Shown here one piece after another: positions 52,595 to 61,975 of a DNA stretch of 64,000 nucleotides; position 1 is the stretch's first letter, and each line of letters opens with the position of its first letter. Location of the stretch: NCBI RefSeq assembly GCF_036689865.1, contig NZ_JBAHUQ010000011.1, positions 1 through 64,000 on the forward strand. The letters are read 5' to 3'. The notes below the pieces were generated by a model. The model did not search any database and was not told the origin of the DNA. It worked only from the letters and a program-made list of their open reading frames with translations. A program made the position numbers and the translations under genes. Source of the DNA: Magnetococcus sp. PR-3 (GTDB taxonomy: Bacteria; Pseudomonadota; Magnetococcia; Magnetococcales; Magnetococcaceae).

Positions 52595-54262
52595 ATGCGC
52601 GGTGTTCGTCCTGCTGTTTTTATCTTAACGGTCATGATGCTGGCGTGGCTTCACCCTGTTATGGTGCATGCCCAGCAGCAGACGCTCCATTTTTCTCTCT
52701 CCCGCCTGGGTGAACCGCAGCTGGACCCTCATCGTAGCCAAGGGGATCTGGAACTACACCTGAATGTTAATCTCTTTGAAGGCTTGATGAAGTTGGATCC
52801 AGCTACCGGAGAGCTGCAACCGGCTCTGGCGACGGGCTATCGTTGGTTAAGCCCGACCATCATTGAGTTTGATCTTCGACAAGGGGTGTTATTTCATAAT
52901 GGCGAACCCTTCAATGCCCAGGCCGTTAAATTCTCTTTTGACCGGATGGCGAAGGTAAAAAAGGGATTTAACTGGATCAAGGCGATTATTCCTGAGTTTG
53001 ATCGGGTAGAGGTTATCACCCCCTATCGAATTCGGATTCATTTTAAAAAGCATAACTCTATCTTTCTCATCTCCAGCCGTTTTTTTGTTATTTTACCGCC
53101 CAAACTGCTCCAGGAAAAAGGGGTGGATGCCTTTATGTCTCATCCGGTGGGGACGGGCCCTTTTATCTATCAAAAAAGGGTTGAAAAACCGGAAGGTGAA
53201 CTGCAAATCCATCTTAAACGTAATCCTGATCATTGGTCGCAAAATGGCCACCGGTTGAACCATGTTGTGGTTTATTATGGGCTGGATCAGAAACACAGCC
53301 TGGAACGGTTGTTGGATGGTCGCTTGGATGCCATGGCCGATTTGCCCATCCGGCGTTTATTAAAGGCACGTAAGGGGGGATTTCAAACCCCTGCCAAGGG
53401 TCAGGGGTTGATTAGTTGGCTCTATTTTAATCTGACTCAATATAAGGCGGATAGCCCTATTTGGGACCCTAGAGTACGCCAAGCCATTGCTCATGCCATT
53501 GATTATAAACGTATTCTACGGGTGGTTTACCGTAACCGGGCACAGATCAACCAGCAATGGGCTTTTCCTGGTCTACCAGGTCATGTCGCGGACCTGCCCG
53601 ATTATGCTTATGATCCACAACGGGCTCGGGATCTGCTCCAGCAAGCGCAGGTTCCACAAGGGCTGCGCCTGAACATGTACTGTGATGATGTCTCCCTGGA
53701 TGAAGCTAAGATTGTGCGTAGCAGTCTGGGGGCGTTGGGTATTGATGTCCATATTGATGTATTGGATGAGGCCACCAATAACTGCATTTTAACAGCCAAG
53801 AATCAGCCTAACTCCCCTTGCCACAAAAAGCTCAAATTCTACGATATGATGATGGGGGATTTCGGTTGGGGGTTGCCCCACAACTATGTGAGCCATCTAC
53901 ACACCTTTTCCTTGGAGTCGTTTGCTTCCCTGGTGGCTGATGACTACCCAGATGCCCAACGTACTGTGACTCTGTTCCAAACCGCCAAAGCGGCCTTTGG
54001 TCAAGATGCCGCGACCCGTCAATGGGAAGAGATCACCCGTTATGAGCATAAGCGTTTGGGGATTCTCGGTGTTGCATTGAAACAAACCTATTATGCGATT
54101 CCCCCCCATCTAAACTGGCCTGTTTATGGTGCCTATGATTTTTCCAATGCCTATCTACAACCATCAGCGGTCAGGCGTGGCAATCGTAGGATCAAAGAAG
54201 GCCCGCAAGAGATGTCCCACGTGCCCGCTATAAAGACCGTGGAGGCGGGTGGTAGCCGATGA
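52595..54262 (+). CDS. Orphan peptide-type solute-binding protein (SBP_bac_5)
   Basis: 555 residues with a signal peptide (MRGVRPAVFILTVMMLAWLH...VHA). Typical DppA/OppA features: 'LDPHRSQGDLELHLNVNLFEGLMKLD', 'FDLRQGVLFHNGEPFNAQAVKFSFDRM', 'PVGTGPF' and 'DPRVRQAIAHAIDYKRIL'. Such proteins bind peptides or similar ligands in the periplasm. No permease or ATPase genes lie nearby. The stop overlaps the ATG of a membrane histidine kinase (ATGA), so it probably delivers a ligand signal to that kinase rather than feeding a transporter. AAAAAGG precedes the start. Confidence 0.88.
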   Translation: MRGVRPAVFILTVMMLAWLHPVMVHAQQQTLHFSLSRLGEPQLDPHRSQGDLELHLNVNLFEGLMKLDPATGELQPALATGYRWLSPTIIEFDLRQGVLFHNGEPFNAQAVKFSFDRMAKVKKGFNWIKAIIPEFDRVEVITPYRIRIHFKKHNSIFLISSRFFVILPPKLLQEKGVDAFMSHPVGTGPFIYQKRVEKPEGELQIHLKRNPDHWSQNGHRLNHVVVYYGLDQKHSLERLLDGRLDAMADLPIRRLLKARKGGFQTPAKGQGLISWLYFNLTQYKADSPIWDPRVRQAIAHAIDYKRILRVVYRNRAQINQQWAFPGLPGHVADLPDYAYDPQRARDLLQQAQVPQGLRLNMYCDDVSLDEAKIVRSSLGALGIDVHIDVLDEATNNCILTAKNQPNSPCHKKLKFYDMMMGDFGWGLPHNYVSHLHTFSLESFASLVADDYPDAQRTVTLFQTAKAAFGQDAATRQWEEITRYEHKRLGILGVALKQTYYAIPPHLNWPVYGAYDFSNAYLQPSAVRRGNRRIKEGPQEMSHVPAIKTVEAGGSR

Positions 54263-56601
54263 AGATTAATCATCGTTTTCATCTGTTTACCATTCCCCCC
54301 ATTGTGTTTGCTATGGCAGGGTTAATGTTCCTGAGCTGGCTGCAGTTTCAGGAGCGTATTGAGACCATTACAGAAGACAACATTAACCATCAAATCGAAA
54401 TGTTGCTTCTGATTGGAAATAATCCAACATTTGCGAGCTATTTTGATAACAAACACTATCTGTTGGAGCAAGAAGCTGAACTGGACCAGCACAAAATTGA
54501 ACAGCTTTTCTCACAGATAAGTTCTATTTCTGAGCGCTTTGCCAACACCCTGCACCATGTGGCGCTTGTGGATGAACAGTTTCAGTGGGTTATGCGTTAT
54601 CCTGGCCCTTTTCCTGGTGCGTGGTCGCCTGCAAATCTACAAGCTTTTTCCTCTCAGGCTGAGTTCTCCTCCCACATTGAGAAGGGTAGGCACCATCTTC
54701 TGTTTCCTGTGATCGAAAGTCAGGGCACCAAACCCCGTGGCTATCTTTATATGATCTCCAGCCTGCACATGGATCGGTTGGCCTCCCAGCAATCAGCTTT
54801 TATTCGGCGTATGGGCACACTGTTGCTTATCAGTGTGCTGCTGCTGGCCATTGTTATTTTCTACAGTGCAAGAGTGGTCAGTCGCCCCATCCACGATCTG
54901 GCCCATCAAGCCATTATGAATCATGATCGTCCTTCTTCTGGGCAGGTCTTCCATTTTCCATCCAACGTTGAAGAAGTACGTATTCTAGGTGAAGCGCTTA
55001 ATACCTTGCTCTGTGGTATGGGGGATAAACATCAACAGTTGGTCGAAGCCCGTGATGCCTTGGCTGAAAGTCAAAAATACAACCGCATGTTGTTTGAAAT
55101 GTCGCCAGTTGGGTTGGCACTTTGCCGTATGGATGGTTCTTTGGTGGATGTGAATCAGGCTTATGCGGATATTGTCGGTTATTCGGTGGCGGAGTGTATG
55201 CAGTTGACCTATTGGGAGGTTACGCCAGAACGTTATGGGCCACTAGAACAAGAACAGTTGGCTATTCTGGATAAATACGGGCGTAATGGACCTTATGAAA
55301 AAGAGTACATCACCAAAGATGGCAGCTTAGTTCCAGTGCGTTTGAATGGTTCAATCTTGACCCGCAATACAGAGCGCTTTATCTGGTCCAGTGTCGAGAA
55401 TATCAGCAATCAACGGGCAAAAGAGCAAGCTACCCTGGAGAAGGAAAAAGCCGAAGCAGCCAATTGTGCTAAGGGGGAGTTTTTAGCGGTCATGAGCCAT
55501 GAGATCCGCACCCCACTTAATATTGCGCTGGGTATGGGCGAGTTGCTTGATGAAACTGAGCTGGACACAACCCAGAGAGCATACCTTCAGCGCTTACTGC
55601 AGGCTGGTAAAGGGTTGCTGGAATTAATTAATACCCTGCTTGACCTCTCCCGTATTGAAGAGGGACAGTTGGAGTTGGAGCAAACGCCATTTCTGCTGGA
55701 ACCGTTGTTGAGAGAGGTGATCCTGATCTTTGATCTGGTGGCTCAGGAGAAGGGGTTGGCGATACAGTGCCAGTGCCCGAACCTACCCAGTGATCCGATT
55801 GTGGGGGATCCCTTAAGGTTGCGCCAGGTGTTGATCAACTTGGTGGGTAATGCCATTAAATTTACCGAACAGGGTTCTATTACGCTTTGGGTGCGTACGT
55901 CTAACCACGGTACCGTGCACTTTGCCATTCAGGATACCGGTATCGGTCTGCAGATTAACGAGAGCGATCGGCTGTTTGTTCCCTTTACCCAAGCTGACTC
56001 AGGTATATCCCGTCGTTTTGGAGGGTCAGGGTTGGGACTGGCGATCTCTAAACAATTGGTGGAATTAATGGGAGGGGAGATCCAGGTTTCCAGTATGGAG
56101 ACTGGGGGAACAGAGTTTGCCTTTGAAGTTCCCTTTGAAACCTCTAAAGTCTCGATTATAGAACCTGAAATCATCTCCACGGGACCTGTGGAGATTCTAC
56201 CCATGCAGGTCCTGGTGGTGGATGATTCCGAGGATAACCAGTCATTGATCCGTGCCTTTTTGGCCCCCTATCCGGTAGAGATCCACAGTGCGGTCAATGG
56301 CGTGGAGGCGGTGGCGCAGTGGCGTGGTGATGTATGCTTTGACCTTATTCTTATGGATATGGAGATGCCTGTTATGGATGGTCTGCAGGCCACACGCGCC
56401 ATTCGGGCAGCAGAGCAAGAAGAACAACAACATAAGCCGGTTCCCATATTGGCGTTGACCGCGCATGCTTTTGAAAGTGATAAAATGCGCTGTTTAAACG
56501 CGGGGTGTAATGATCATATGGCCAAGCCGATAAAAAAGAAGGATTTTCTTCGTGTTGTGGCTGGGTATGCGCCCAAGGAAAGTGTGGAGGAAAAGGCTTA
56601 A
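54259..56601 (+). CDS. Hybrid histidine kinase paired with the binding protein
   Basis: 780 residues. TM helix ~10-27, periplasmic domain ~28-190, TM ~193-213, HAMP-like linker, PAS domain (~275-385; '[20 protein letters not shown]'). HisKA has SHEIRTPLN (His414), and HATPase has [10 protein letters not shown]-terminal receiver (~655-775) has Asp700 ([11 protein letters not shown]) and AKPIKK. It has no output domain, so phosphate must pass to an HPt or regulator encoded elsewhere. Translational coupling to the SBP_bac_5 gene suggests that the loaded binding protein docks on its periplasmic domain. Confidence 0.93.
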   Translation: MKINHRFHLFTIPPIVFAMAGLMFLSWLQFQERIETITEDNINHQIEMLLLIGNNPTFASYFDNKHYLLEQEAELDQHKIEQLFSQISSISERFANTLHHVALVDEQFQWVMRYPGPFPGAWSPANLQAFSSQAEFSSHIEKGRHHLLFPVIESQGTKPRGYLYMISSLHMDRLASQQSAFIRRMGTLLLISVLLLAIVIFYSARVVSRPIHDLAHQAIMNHDRPSSGQVFHFPSNVEEVRILGEALNTLLCGMGDKHQQLVEARDALAESQKYNRMLFEMSPVGLALCRMDGSLVDVNQAYADIVGYSVAECMQLTYWEVTPERYGPLEQEQLAILDKYGRNGPYEKEYITKDGSLVPVRLNGSILTRNTERFIWSSVENISNQRAKEQATLEKEKAEAANCAKGEFLAVMSHEIRTPLNIALGMGELLDETELDTTQRAYLQRLLQAGKGLLELINTLLDLSRIEEGQLELEQTPFLLEPLLREVILIFDLVAQEKGLAIQCQCPNLPSDPIVGDPLRLRQVLINLVGNAIKFTEQGSITLWVRTSNHGTVHFAIQDTGIGLQINESDRLFVPFTQADSGISRRFGGSGLGLAISKQLVELMGGEIQVSSMETGGTEFAFEVPFETSKVSIIEPEIISTGPVEILPMQVLVVDDSEDNQSLIRAFLAPYPVEIHSAVNGVEAVAQWRGDVCFDLILMDMEMPVMDGLQATRAIRAAEQEEQQHKPVPILALTAHAFESDKMRCLNAGCNDHMAKPIKKKDFLRVVAGYAPKESVEEKA

Positions 56602-57263
56602 AGAGGGCCGCTTTGTGCAGGGGTACCGTGTCGATTGTTAGCGTGTCTTGCAAACATGAGAAAGCCTAGGGGATGTTCTGAATAGAACATAAAACGCGGG
56701 GTGCGCATGGTGGTTCTACCCAAGCGACAGTAATGATATTGAATGGGGGCTTAGCCTAAATCCATAGGGTCTGAACATGTGAACATCTTTATTCTATGGC
56801 GTTCAAATTCACCCATGGGTCAATGGAGGGTAGGCCGGTTTTATATCCATGGCGCTTTGCTTGACCAAGCTTGGCACTACATGGGGGGGCAATAACGATC
56901 GGTGCTGGCTTGGCCGCTCTTGTTCGCTTGCTGCTGGGTTAGATGGATGAAGAGATGTCCCGTTTGATCAGGTTTTACCTAACTACTTGGCCAAAGGGAT
57001 CCGTGTTTGTATACAACAAGAAGGGCATGTCAGAATATGGATGTATAACGCAGGGCCGCAATGTGTGTTGTCATCTTTCGAAGCTTGTTCCTCCCCGGTG
57101 GTTTAGCTGATATCTTAAATCTCAATATGGCTAACTCTTCACATGCTTAATTTCAAGTGTTGAGAAATAGTAGCGCCATCAACCCATTGAAAATATCCAT
57201 GAAATGCAGTAGCATTTTATGGAGAAGTGTTTTCCACTCACCCGCTTTTATCAGGAGGCATTT
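56602..57263. other. 660-base gap with a palindrome
   Basis: No gene supported. ATGTTCT-gaat-AGAACAT at 56673-56690 is a perfect 7+4+7 palindrome of operator type, 70 bases after the kinase stop and without a T-run. A CAGGAGG site at the right end belongs to the next gene. Confidence 0.5.
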
Positions 57264-57581
57264 GTGGCCAAAGATATGAAGATTAAACTCCACTCCGAGG
57301 AAATCTACTTCCGCAAAAAGGAAGCTGAATATATTGAGGAGTTGAAGAAAAAGGCCCTGAAGGACGCTGACAAGAAGTATCGCAAGGAACATAAACAGCA
57401 CTGTTACCGTTGTGGTACCCAGTCCCTGGTAGAGGCTCATAAGGGCAAGGCGACCGTTTTTTTGTGTGTTAATGAAGGTTGCGGTGCCATTCACATGGAA
57501 AGAGCGGCCCTTAAGGCGATCGTCAAGGATGCCAAGGCCAAACATTCGGCCATTAAATCCTTCATCAAGCGGTTTACCTGA
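57264..57581 (+). CDS. Small zinc-finger protein
   Basis: 105 residues from the GTG at 57264, set by CAGGAGG five bases upstream; the longer ATG frame from 57219 is unlikely. The N-terminal ~55 residues are a highly charged helix (FRKKEAEYIEELKKKALKDA). A zinc-finger of the TFIIB-like small-protein type follows: CYRCGTQSLVE...FLCVNEGCG (~48-77). The C-terminus is a basic helix. Probably a cytoplasmic nucleic-acid or protein-binding factor; role unknown. A short ACCTGA/TCAGGT hairpin lies at the stop. Confidence 0.6.
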   Translation: MAKDMKIKLHSEEIYFRKKEAEYIEELKKKALKDADKKYRKEHKQHCYRCGTQSLVEAHKGKATVFLCVNEGCGAIHMERAALKAIVKDAKAKHSAIKSFIKRFT

Positions 57582-58155
57582 TCTCCTCAGGTCTGTAGCA
57601 AGGGGTGACCCCAGTTCAGCTTTTTTTACGATGATCAGCTCTTTGAGCGCGTGATCTTATCAGCTCCACTGAAGTCATTTGGTTGTTTTCTCACAACGAG
57701 GGAGTAGCCAATACCCTGAAAATCTACCCCGCAGGAGTTAGATCCGTGCTTTGCTCAGGCGGGTCTAAGTTGCAGTGTGGTGGGGGATGAAAAACGGGCG
57801 CGCAAGGTTCCAGAGGGATAGGGCGCCTAGCGGTCAAAGTGGCCTGTTCAAGTGTTATGATGGCTGGTCATGCAACGATATTGCCCATAGCGATTATTGA
57901 GTGGCTCTCTACATGCCCACTGTGTGAGCTTTGTCCCGCTGTTTCATCCCCCCCCCAGCATCCAGAGCATCTGTTTTGGCTTAGGTGATCTCCTACAGGG
58001 GTGCTTTCGTTGCTGTCCATGAGCTTTTGCTGGCGAAATATCACGACAGTTTGCTTCTTAGCCAGTCCCTTCTTATTCAACAACGCTATGAACGTGTTAA
58101 CGAAGTCACGCTTTTTAAGTCAGGCGCGCCAGTACACAGGAACAGGAGGTGGTGG
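57582..58155. other. Gap before arfB
   Basis: No convincing gene. The in-frame extension of the arfB reading frame back to 57985 has no family similarity and is not counted. The AGGAGG at about 58144-58149 is the arfB ribosome-binding site. Confidence 0.5.
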
Positions 58156-58581
58156 GTGGATGATCTGTTTGTTACGGAAGCACTGACCATTCCTGCCGAG
58201 AACCTCTCTGAAAGCTTTATCCGGGCTTCTGGTTCAGGCGGTCAGAATGTTAATAAGGTCAGCAGCGCTGTACAACTGCGCTTTCAAGCAAAGTGGTGCT
58301 CGGTATTGAGTCAGGAAGTATTTCAGCGCTTGCAGCAGATTTCTGGCAGTCGCATGACCAAGGATGGAGAGCTTATTATTGATGCACGCCGGTTTCGCAC
58401 ACAGGTGGGAAATCAGCAAGATGCGCGGGATCGTTTGGCGGAATTGATTCGCAAGGCTTTGGAACGGCCAAAAAACCGACGACCAACCAAGCGTACTTTG
58501 GGATCTAAAAAACGGCGGTTAGAGGGCAAACGCCGTCGCTCAGAGGTCAAAAAAGGCCGTGGCCGGGTACAGATGGATTAA
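58156..58581 (+). CDS. arfB: ArfB (YaeJ) ribosome-rescue peptidyl-tRNA hydrolase
   Basis: 141 residues from the GTG at 58156 (AGGAGG six bases upstream), which gives the normal ArfB length. The class-I release-factor motif GSGGQNVNKV places GGQ at residues 28-30. The C-terminal tail is strongly basic (RRPTKRTLGSKKRRLEGKRR), as needed to enter the empty mRNA channel. ArfB hydrolyses peptidyl-tRNA on ribosomes stalled without a stop codon. It appears monocistronic. Confidence 0.93.
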   Translation: MDDLFVTEALTIPAENLSESFIRASGSGGQNVNKVSSAVQLRFQAKWCSVLSQEVFQRLQQISGSRMTKDGELIIDARRFRTQVGNQQDARDRLAELIRKALERPKNRRPTKRTLGSKKRRLEGKRRRSEVKKGRGRVQMD

Positions 58582-59327
58582 TGATGCATACAGGTTTCTC
58601 CTGTCGTAAGGTTTAATGACCCCTCCAAACCCTAGCCATGCTTAATGGCCCCATCCCATGATGAACAGAAGATCAGCATGAAACCGATGTGTTGATCGCT
58701 GCACCTCGATATGCCCTGTAGTGCTTGTAAATCCTCACCAATGGGTAAACCCTAACTCGTTTAACCATTGATCTGAAGCCCCATACTTTTCTCACCTTGT
58801 TACCTGTTATCCATAGCTTTGGTTCGAACCAACCCTTACCCCATTGCACCTCCGCGGTGTGGATGAAAAGGGCGCCGCGCTTGTGAAAAAAATAGCGTGG
58901 GCATGGGCTTGGTGCATCAAGCACTGGAGGGTGCAGCCTTAAAAATCATGTGGATCCGATTATGAGATGGATGAATGGTTAAAAGCCGTATATCGCATGC
59001 TTTTTCAGATAGGTGTCCCGCTGCCTAAGTGCGTGGCAAAGAGCGACATTATTTAGGAGGTTATGAGTCGTTTGTGCATGGGCTCCAAGAGGTGGCAGTA
59101 TCTCTGTAGCCGTTTTTGACCTCTATTCGCTGAATTCATTTAGGCGTGAGACGGTGCCTCTGTACCCCACGGCAGTATTAAAAATACAGTTAGGCAGCAG
59201 AGTTGAACGACCAATAGAAAAGATGAGGAAAGAGGGGGGCAGGGCTGTATAAAAGTGTGTTCTTTGGGGGCGTGGTAAGTGTTTAGGGCGCAGAGCAGAG
59301 GTGATGTTTAGCATGAAGCAAACAACA
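58582..59327. other. 745-base gap, nothing identified
   Basis: Two short leftward frames (58673-58924 and 59123-59314) have no ribosome-binding site and unlikely composition. No repeat, RNA or terminator was recognised apart from the phasin terminator at the right edge. Confidence 0.5.
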
Positions 59328-59360
59328 GATCCCTATGGTCAAGGATAGACCATAGGGATC
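59328..59360 (-). terminator. Hairpin downstream of the phasin gene
   Basis: A perfect 13-bp stem, GATCCCTATGGTC with its exact complement, and a 7-nt loop lie 25 bases past the phasin stop. On the minus strand it is followed by TGTTGTTTGC, a weak T-rich tail. It is probably a transcription end or mRNA-stabilising hairpin for this abundant protein. Confidence 0.7.
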
Positions 59361-59384
59361 TTATGTGCTGTTTGGCTTTAAAGC

Positions 59385-59738
59385 TTACTTAGCGGCAGCG
59401 GTTGCTTCTTCAAACTGCTTTTTAACCAGCTCGGTGGTATCTGCTTGAGCGCTCTTTACAATTTCAAAAGAGGTGGTGGCGACTTTAAGGCTTTCATCGG
59501 CAAATGCTTTGGTCAGCTCAGTGGATTTAGCAACCAGCTCACGACCATCTTTGGTTTCGCCCAGCAGCTTGGCTTGTGCAACACCATTCTCAATAACGGT
59601 GGTTACAAAGGAAACTTGCTGTTCAGCCAGCTTAGAAAAAGTCTCTTGGTTGATCTTGTTATAAGCGGCCAGGTTACCTTGGGCAGCAGAGGTGATGTCA
59701 GAAAAAGATTGGAAGAAGATGTTCTCAGTCATGGTCAT
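59385..59738 (-). CDS. phaP: Phasin (PHA-granule protein)
   Basis: 117 residues, almost all helical, with the phasin pattern: aromatic N-terminus (NIFFQSFSDITSAAQGNLAAYNKI), 'QVSFVTTVIENGVAQAKLLGET' and an Ala/Lys-rich C-terminus (ELVKKQFEEATAAAK). Phasins coat polyhydroxyalkanoate granules and limit their size. The length matches short phasins. The promoter region carries two TGCA-N-TGCA sites (59794-59809, 59835-59855) of the kind bound by the PHA-sensing repressor PhaR, implying expression only when polymer is made. Confidence 0.88.
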   Translation of the reverse strand: MTMTENIFFQSFSDITSAAQGNLAAYNKINQETFSKLAEQQVSFVTTVIENGVAQAKLLGETKDGRELVAKSTELTKAFADESLKVATTSFEIVKSAQADTTELVKKQFEEATAAAK

Positions 59739-59793
59739 TACTCCAGTAAGTATGTGGTAACAAGCTCAAGTAGCTTGGTTTGTTTTGTGTTTC

Positions 59794-59855
59794 TGCAATG
59801 CAAAATAATCCAAATTGGGGTGTGCTGTCAATCATTATTTTGCAGTGCAAAATAA
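59794..59855. promoter_or_regulatory. Pair of PhaR-type operators before the phasin gene
   Basis: 59835-59855 is a perfect palindrome of half-site TTATTTTGCA around a single G. 59794-59809 repeats the right half (TGCAAAATAA) behind TGCA-A. The centres are about 46 bases apart in the phasin promoter region. TGC-rich palindromes of this type are known PhaR targets at phasin promoters. Confidence 0.65.
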
Positions 59856-60391
59856 AAAGGGCGAATTTGTCGTCCCTTTGCCTCTCTATTAAGCGGGCAG
59901 GGCATGGCCCGTGGTGGGGTTGACTTGGAGGGGGTATCAAGAAAGGACCGGGCGAGCCGTGACTGCCTACCTCTTCTCTTTGGCGTTGCTTATCTATGAG
60001 TTCGTATGCCGTCTCGTCTAGCTCTACCTCGGTTGCCCTTTGTCTTGGCATAGATGGGGCTCCGGTCAATAGGTTGCTTAGAGCTGTCTCTATGTTATGC
60101 CGGACAAAGTGGCGGCATGGGGGGCGTCTGTGATCGTTGAGAACAGTTCTTTATCTCCACCCTGCTGTATTGAGCAGGGCAGGGCCTTACTGAAAGAGTC
60201 TTGATCAATGGATCATTCTTAACTAACCTGCGCGTATTATGTCTTGAATCGTACATAGCAGCAGCCCTGCCACCGTTACTTTGCGCGTTGTATCTATCGT
60301 GCCAAGCAATTCTGCGTGGATTACGGCTGCCAATCTCCCGAACACACCATATTGACTTAAACTTGGGTTGATCAGCCCATGGAGAATAGCT
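59856..60391. other. Gap with a possible RAYT fragment
   Basis: Mostly non-coding. On the minus strand 60051-60000 reads MPRQRATEVELDETAY, the characteristic opening of REP-associated tyrosine transposases. The frame then departs from the family, so only a ~16-codon fossil remains. No REP hairpin array was seen nearby. Confidence 0.35.
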
Positions 60392-61225
60392 ATGTATGCA
60401 CATCTACGTGCTTTGGCGCACAAGCCAGCCCCTTTTTCCCGCTATACCACCGATCTGCTCTGGACGCAGCCCCATTTGGCCCAGCAGATGTTGGCCTTTC
60501 ACCTTAATCAAGAAACCGATCTTGCTTCGCGTCGCTTAGCGCGTATTGAGCAAGTGGTGCGTTATCTGGACAAGGCTTACACCCTTGCGGGTAAAAAGCT
60601 ATGTGATCTGGGGTGTGGCCCTGGGCTCTATACACACCGTTTAGCCCAGCTGGGTGCCGAGGTGACGGGCATTGATTTTTCGTCAGTGGCTCTGGCGCAT
60701 GCCAAAGTCGAGGCTAAGAAGGCTGGCCTCTCTATCCACTATATAAGCGCGGACTATCTACAGGATACACTCCCCACTGGTTTTGATTTGATCACCTTGA
60801 TCTACCATGATTTTGCCACACTCTCCCCCATGCAGCGGGCCACACTACTAAAGCGTATCAGGGGAATGTTGAATCCTGGTGGTGAGCTGCTGTTGGAGCT
60901 GCCGGCGGAGGCGTTATTTACAACCAAGGTAGAAGCGTTGCAGGTGGAAGAAAATATGATGGGGGGCTTTTGGTCAGCCAGCCCCTATGTAGGGATGCTG
61001 CGTCAGCATCTCTATACAGATCTGAACATAAGTCTGGATCACTATTGGATTGTTGAGCAGAGTGGCCGTAGCTGGGAAGTATTAAACTGGATGCAATACT
61101 ACACCCCCGAACAGATCCAATATGAACTGACCAAGGCTGGCTTTACACCGGGTCATATCATGGGGGGGCTGTGTGGTGAACCGTGGTCAGAGCAGGGCGA
61201 TGCCCTTGTTATAACCGCCTCATAA
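60392..61225 (+). CDS. Class I SAM-dependent methyltransferase
   Basis: 277 residues from the ATG at 60392 (GGAG seven bases upstream). Motif I is KLCDLGCGPGLYTHRL, the acidic end of beta-2 is GIDFSS, and motif III-like 'FDLITLIYHDFATLSP' and 'LNPGGELLLELP' complete a class I Rossmann methyltransferase of the Methyltransf_25/11 type. The N-terminal ~70 residues are helical and not specific. Substrate unknown; no neighbour suggests a pathway. Confidence 0.85.
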   Translation: MYAHLRALAHKPAPFSRYTTDLLWTQPHLAQQMLAFHLNQETDLASRRLARIEQVVRYLDKAYTLAGKKLCDLGCGPGLYTHRLAQLGAEVTGIDFSSVALAHAKVEAKKAGLSIHYISADYLQDTLPTGFDLITLIYHDFATLSPMQRATLLKRIRGMLNPGGELLLELPAEALFTTKVEALQVEENMMGGFWSASPYVGMLRQHLYTDLNISLDHYWIVEQSGRSWEVLNWMQYYTPEQIQYELTKAGFTPGHIMGGLCGEPWSEQGDALVITAS

Positions 61226-61244
61226 TCACCGGGTCGATAAAAAA

Positions 61245-61273
61245 AGGGTTGGCTCCATAAAGGGGCCAACCCT
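61245..61273 (-). terminator. Bidirectional terminator hairpin
   Basis: A 12-bp stem (AGGGTTGGCTCC and complement, one G-T pair) with a 5-nt loop lies between the converging methyltransferase and truncated rsgA. On the minus strand it runs into TTTTTT, a good terminator for the rsgA fragment. On the + strand it is preceded by the matching A-run. Confidence 0.8.
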
Positions 61274-61332
61274 GATAAGATGGTTGCATGCCGGAACCTA
61301 TGCATCCAGCCGTTATGGATTATGCTTAGGGC

Positions 61333-61755
61333 TTAACGTCGGCCAAATTTGACCTTTTTTACCTCATTGACCATTTTAGAAAACTGCCGATGCCGATGGC
61401 GTTGTTGCCATTGGGTCTCTTGTAGATAAGCCTGCTCTCTTTGTAGCTTGAGATAGTTTTTGTACCGTCTTTGATCTAGAGATCCCTCTTCAACCGCATC
61501 GATAACGGCACATCCAGTGATCCCTGCATGGGCACAGTCACGGTATCGGCAATGTTCTGCTAGGGCTTCGATATCAGAGAAGGTCTCTTGTAAGCCTTGG
61601 CTGCTCTGCCCAAGGCGCAGTTCCCGCATGCCTGGTGTATCCATAAGCCAAGCACCACTTTCCATCTGAAACATGGCCCGATGGGTAGTGGTGTGCCTGC
61701 CCCGGTTATCATCACTGCGTACTGCCTGGGTTTCAAGTTCATGGCAGTTTAGCAA
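61333..61755 (-). pseudogene. rsgA: 5'-truncated rsgA (ribosome-assembly GTPase)
   Basis: The frame matches only the C-terminal part of RsgA: ELETQAVRSDDNRGRHTTTH (switch I region), LMDTPGMRELRLGQ (G3), then the zinc-binding domain CRYRDCAHAGITGCAV and a basic helical tail. The OB domain, the G4 NKxD motif and the P-loop are missing; upstream sequence reads ADLTLLNCHEL, a damaged trace of the P-loop helix, and then stops. Without the P-loop the product cannot bind GTP normally. The intact terminator after it (61245-61273) suggests that the loss is fairly recent. A full rsgA should exist elsewhere if the function is retained. Confidence 0.8.
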
Positions 61756-61975
61756 TGTAAGGTCGGCTATTTAGAGCTCTCGCCTTTGAGGCATAACAAT
61801 TTTTTTAGGAAAGTTCAGATCTTTTCCATGTGCTCATCTATAAGTACCTGTGCGTGAAGCATGTTTAATGACGATGGGACGTGTCATTAAAGTTGGTTCA
61901 GATAACGGTGGATGGTGGGGGCATTATTAGATTCTGTGAATCTAACCTCCCCCACCATAGCCACGTGATCTGTTG

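Noticed and set aside
57985-58155. N-terminal extension of ArfB
   Set aside because: The family begins a few residues before the region encoded from 58156, and an AGGAGG site fixes the GTG there.
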